A stretch of 15,448 nucleotides of DNA, taken from assembly GCA_002418625.1 (NCBI GenBank), contig DIEM01000011.1, forward strand, positions 36,233-51,680, in the 5' to 3' direction. The translations under genes and the position numbers were made by a program. Numbering within the stretch: the stretch's first letter is position 1; each line of letters begins with the position of its first letter. The notes below the pieces were generated by a model. It ran no database searches. It was not told where the DNA came from and saw only the letters and a list, made by a program, of their open reading frames with translations. The DNA is from Firmicutes bacterium UBA5774. GTDB taxonomy: Bacteria; Bacillota; Clostridia; Peptostreptococcales; Anaerovoracaceae. Shown here piece after piece: positions 14,261 to 15,448 of this stretch.

Positions 14261-15448
14261 TTGGATCGTAATATACTGATCGGCGGAGCCGCGGGGCTTG
14301 GCATGGAATCCCTGGCGGTTATCCTTGAAAAGGTCCTTAAAAGGTCGGGCGCGGAGATATTCGCGCTTCAGGACTATATGTCAAGAGTGCGGGGCGGGCA
14401 CAATTTTTTCCAGATCCGCTTTGCAGATCAGCCGCTCCAATCCCATGCCGACAGGCTGGATGTGATTATAGCGTTGGATGCCGGGACCGTCACCGAGCAT
14501 CTTGAGCGGCTGTTGCCGGAGGGGATCGTTATTGCCGATGAATCTATAGAGGCATCGGACTCAAGAATCTTCAGGCTCCCGATGAAGAAGACGGCGGAGG
14601 GGATCGGAAATCCTAAGGTATTTGGGACTGTGGCTCTTGGTGCGTTGATCAAGATGTTCGGCCTGCCGGTCGAAACGGCGGCAGCGGTGCTGCGGAAAAG
14701 CTTCAGCGGCGAGACAGCGAGCCAGAATATCCGTGCCTGCGAAGCCGGCTACGGCATGGCGGAGTTTCGCCACGACTTCAGCGAAGGCTCGGTCATGGAA
14801 TCGATCATGATCGGCGGCAGCGACGCCATTGCCTTGGGAGCGCTCGCGGCCGGCGTCAAGTTCTATACGGCCTATCCGATGACCCCTTCCACGGGAATAC
14901 TGAATTACATGGCGAAAAGGATGTACGACGCCGGTGTCGTTGTCGAGCAGGCTGAGGATGAGATCGCGGCTGTGAATATGGCCATCGGCGCCTCCTATGC
15001 CGGGGTGCGCGCGATGACCGGGACCTCCGGCGGAGGATTCGCGCTGATGGTGGAGGCTGTAGGTTTGGCCGGCATGCTGGAGGTGCCGCTTGTGATCGCG
15101 GAGATGCAGCGGCCGGGACCGACAACGGGATTCCCGACGCGTACGGAGCAGGGCGATCTGAAGTGCGTGATCTATTCGTCGCCGTCGGATGTGCCGAAGA
15201 TGGCCATTGCGCTGCGAGACCCGGAAGATGCGTTCTACCAGACGATACGGGCTTTCGACCTAGCTGATAAATATCAGATCCCGGTGATCCTGCTGGGTGA
15301 CCAGTATCTGGCCGACTGTGTCAGGACCGTCAAACCGTTTGATTTCAGCGGTATCAGGATAGACAGGCACCTGGCTGACCTGGACGAAATGCAGCCCGGC
15401 GGAGCGCCGCTGGCCGAGGGGCCCGGCGCACCGCAAGAAGCGGCGACT
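14261..15448 (+). CDS. korA: 2-oxoacid:ferredoxin oxidoreductase, fused gamma-alpha subunit (KorA-like), 3' end missing
   Basis: An uninterrupted frame of 396 codons runs off the window; family members of this fused type are usually about 550-600 residues. Residues 1 to about 175 form the gamma domain: NILIGGAAGLGMES (4-17), YMSRVRGGHNFFQIR (39-53), and TASQNIRACEAGYGM (152-166). The alpha domain starts near 180, with FYTAYPMTPSTGI (201-213), EQAEDEIAAVNMAIGASYAG (229-248) and TGTSGGGFALM (253-263), all typical of KorA. With KorB it oxidatively decarboxylates 2-oxoglutarate or a related 2-oxoacid to acyl-CoA, reducing ferredoxin; the beta subunit is expected next. The start is TTG 14261, with GGGGGTG (14248-14254) upstream. 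Substrate choice between 2-oxoglutarate, pyruvate and branched 2-oxoacids is not settled by sequence. The gene is GC-rich (39 of 60 bases at 14701-14760). Confidence 0.92.
   Translation, partial: MDRNILIGGAAGLGMESLAVILEKVLKRSGAEIFALQDYMSRVRGGHNFFQIRFADQPLQSHADRLDVIIALDAGTVTEHLERLLPEGIVIADESIEASDSRIFRLPMKKTAEGIGNPKVFGTVALGALIKMFGLPVETAAAVLRKSFSGETASQNIRACEAGYGMAEFRHDFSEGSVMESIMIGGSDAIALGALAAGVKFYTAYPMTPSTGILNYMAKRMYDAGVVVEQAEDEIAAVNMAIGASYAGVRAMTGTSGGGFALMVEAVGLAGMLEVPLVIAEMQRPGPTTGFPTRTEQGDLKCVIYSSPSDVPKMAIALRDPEDAFYQTIRAFDLADKYQIPVILLGDQYLADCVRTVKPFDFSGIRIDRHLADLDEMQPGGAPLAEGPGAPQEAAT

Noticed and set aside
1..15448. CRISPR arrays, tRNA or rRNA genes, insertion sequences
   Set aside because: No regularly spaced repeats, tRNA-like clover structure, rRNA segments, transposase motifs or terminal inverted repeats were seen.

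Overview
The window looks like chromosomal DNA of a Bacillota (Firmicutes) species, probably a Clostridia- or Paenibacillaceae-like bacterium. The reasons are two secreted proteins with triple C-terminal SLH domains, strong AGGAGG-type ribosome binding sites, several TTG/GTG starts, and a fused gamma-alpha 2-oxoacid:ferredoxin oxidoreductase. All genes I can support lie on the + strand. The species cannot be fixed from the sequence alone.

Region 1 (1-2711): two tandem paralogous SLH surface proteins. The first is cut by the window start. They are separated by a strong intrinsic terminator. After the second lie two near-identical 39-base units that together form a 42-base-period repeat.

Region 2 (2814-13860): a surface-polysaccharide or glycan locus of ten co-directional, closely packed genes. 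The first three resemble the UDP-diNAc-bacillosamine route and its lipid-linked initiation: a PglE/EpsN-like aminotransferase, a PglC/EpsL-like phosphoglycosyl transferase and a PglD/EpsM-like acetyltransferase. Next come a GT4 glycosyltransferase, a second GT-B enzyme, a Wzy-like polymerase, a third divergent GT-like protein and a Wzx-like flippase. The last two genes are a UDP-glucuronate 4-epimerase and a UDP-glucose 6-dehydrogenase, which together could supply UDP-GlcA and UDP-GalA. The likely scheme is that PglC starts a repeat unit on undecaprenyl phosphate, three transferases extend it, Wzx flips it and Wzy polymerises it. The 4,6-dehydratase needed before the aminotransferase, a Wzc/Wzz length regulator, an export apparatus and an oligosaccharyltransferase are not in the window. 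The middle genes are clearly AT-rich (hand-counted 60-base blocks of 27-33% GC) while both ends are about 60% GC, which suggests a mosaic, exchangeable core.

Region 3 (13861-14260): an intergenic stretch of about 400 bases. It holds a near-consensus promoter, a possible 20-codon leader ORF starting at TTG, and a strong intrinsic terminator beginning exactly at the leader stop codon. This has the form of an attenuator or riboregulatory leader.

Region 4 (14261-15448): the first 396 codons of a 2-oxoacid:ferredoxin oxidoreductase (KorA type, fused gamma and alpha domains), starting at TTG and running off the window. It is central anaerobic metabolism and looks like the conserved chromosomal flank of the polysaccharide locus.
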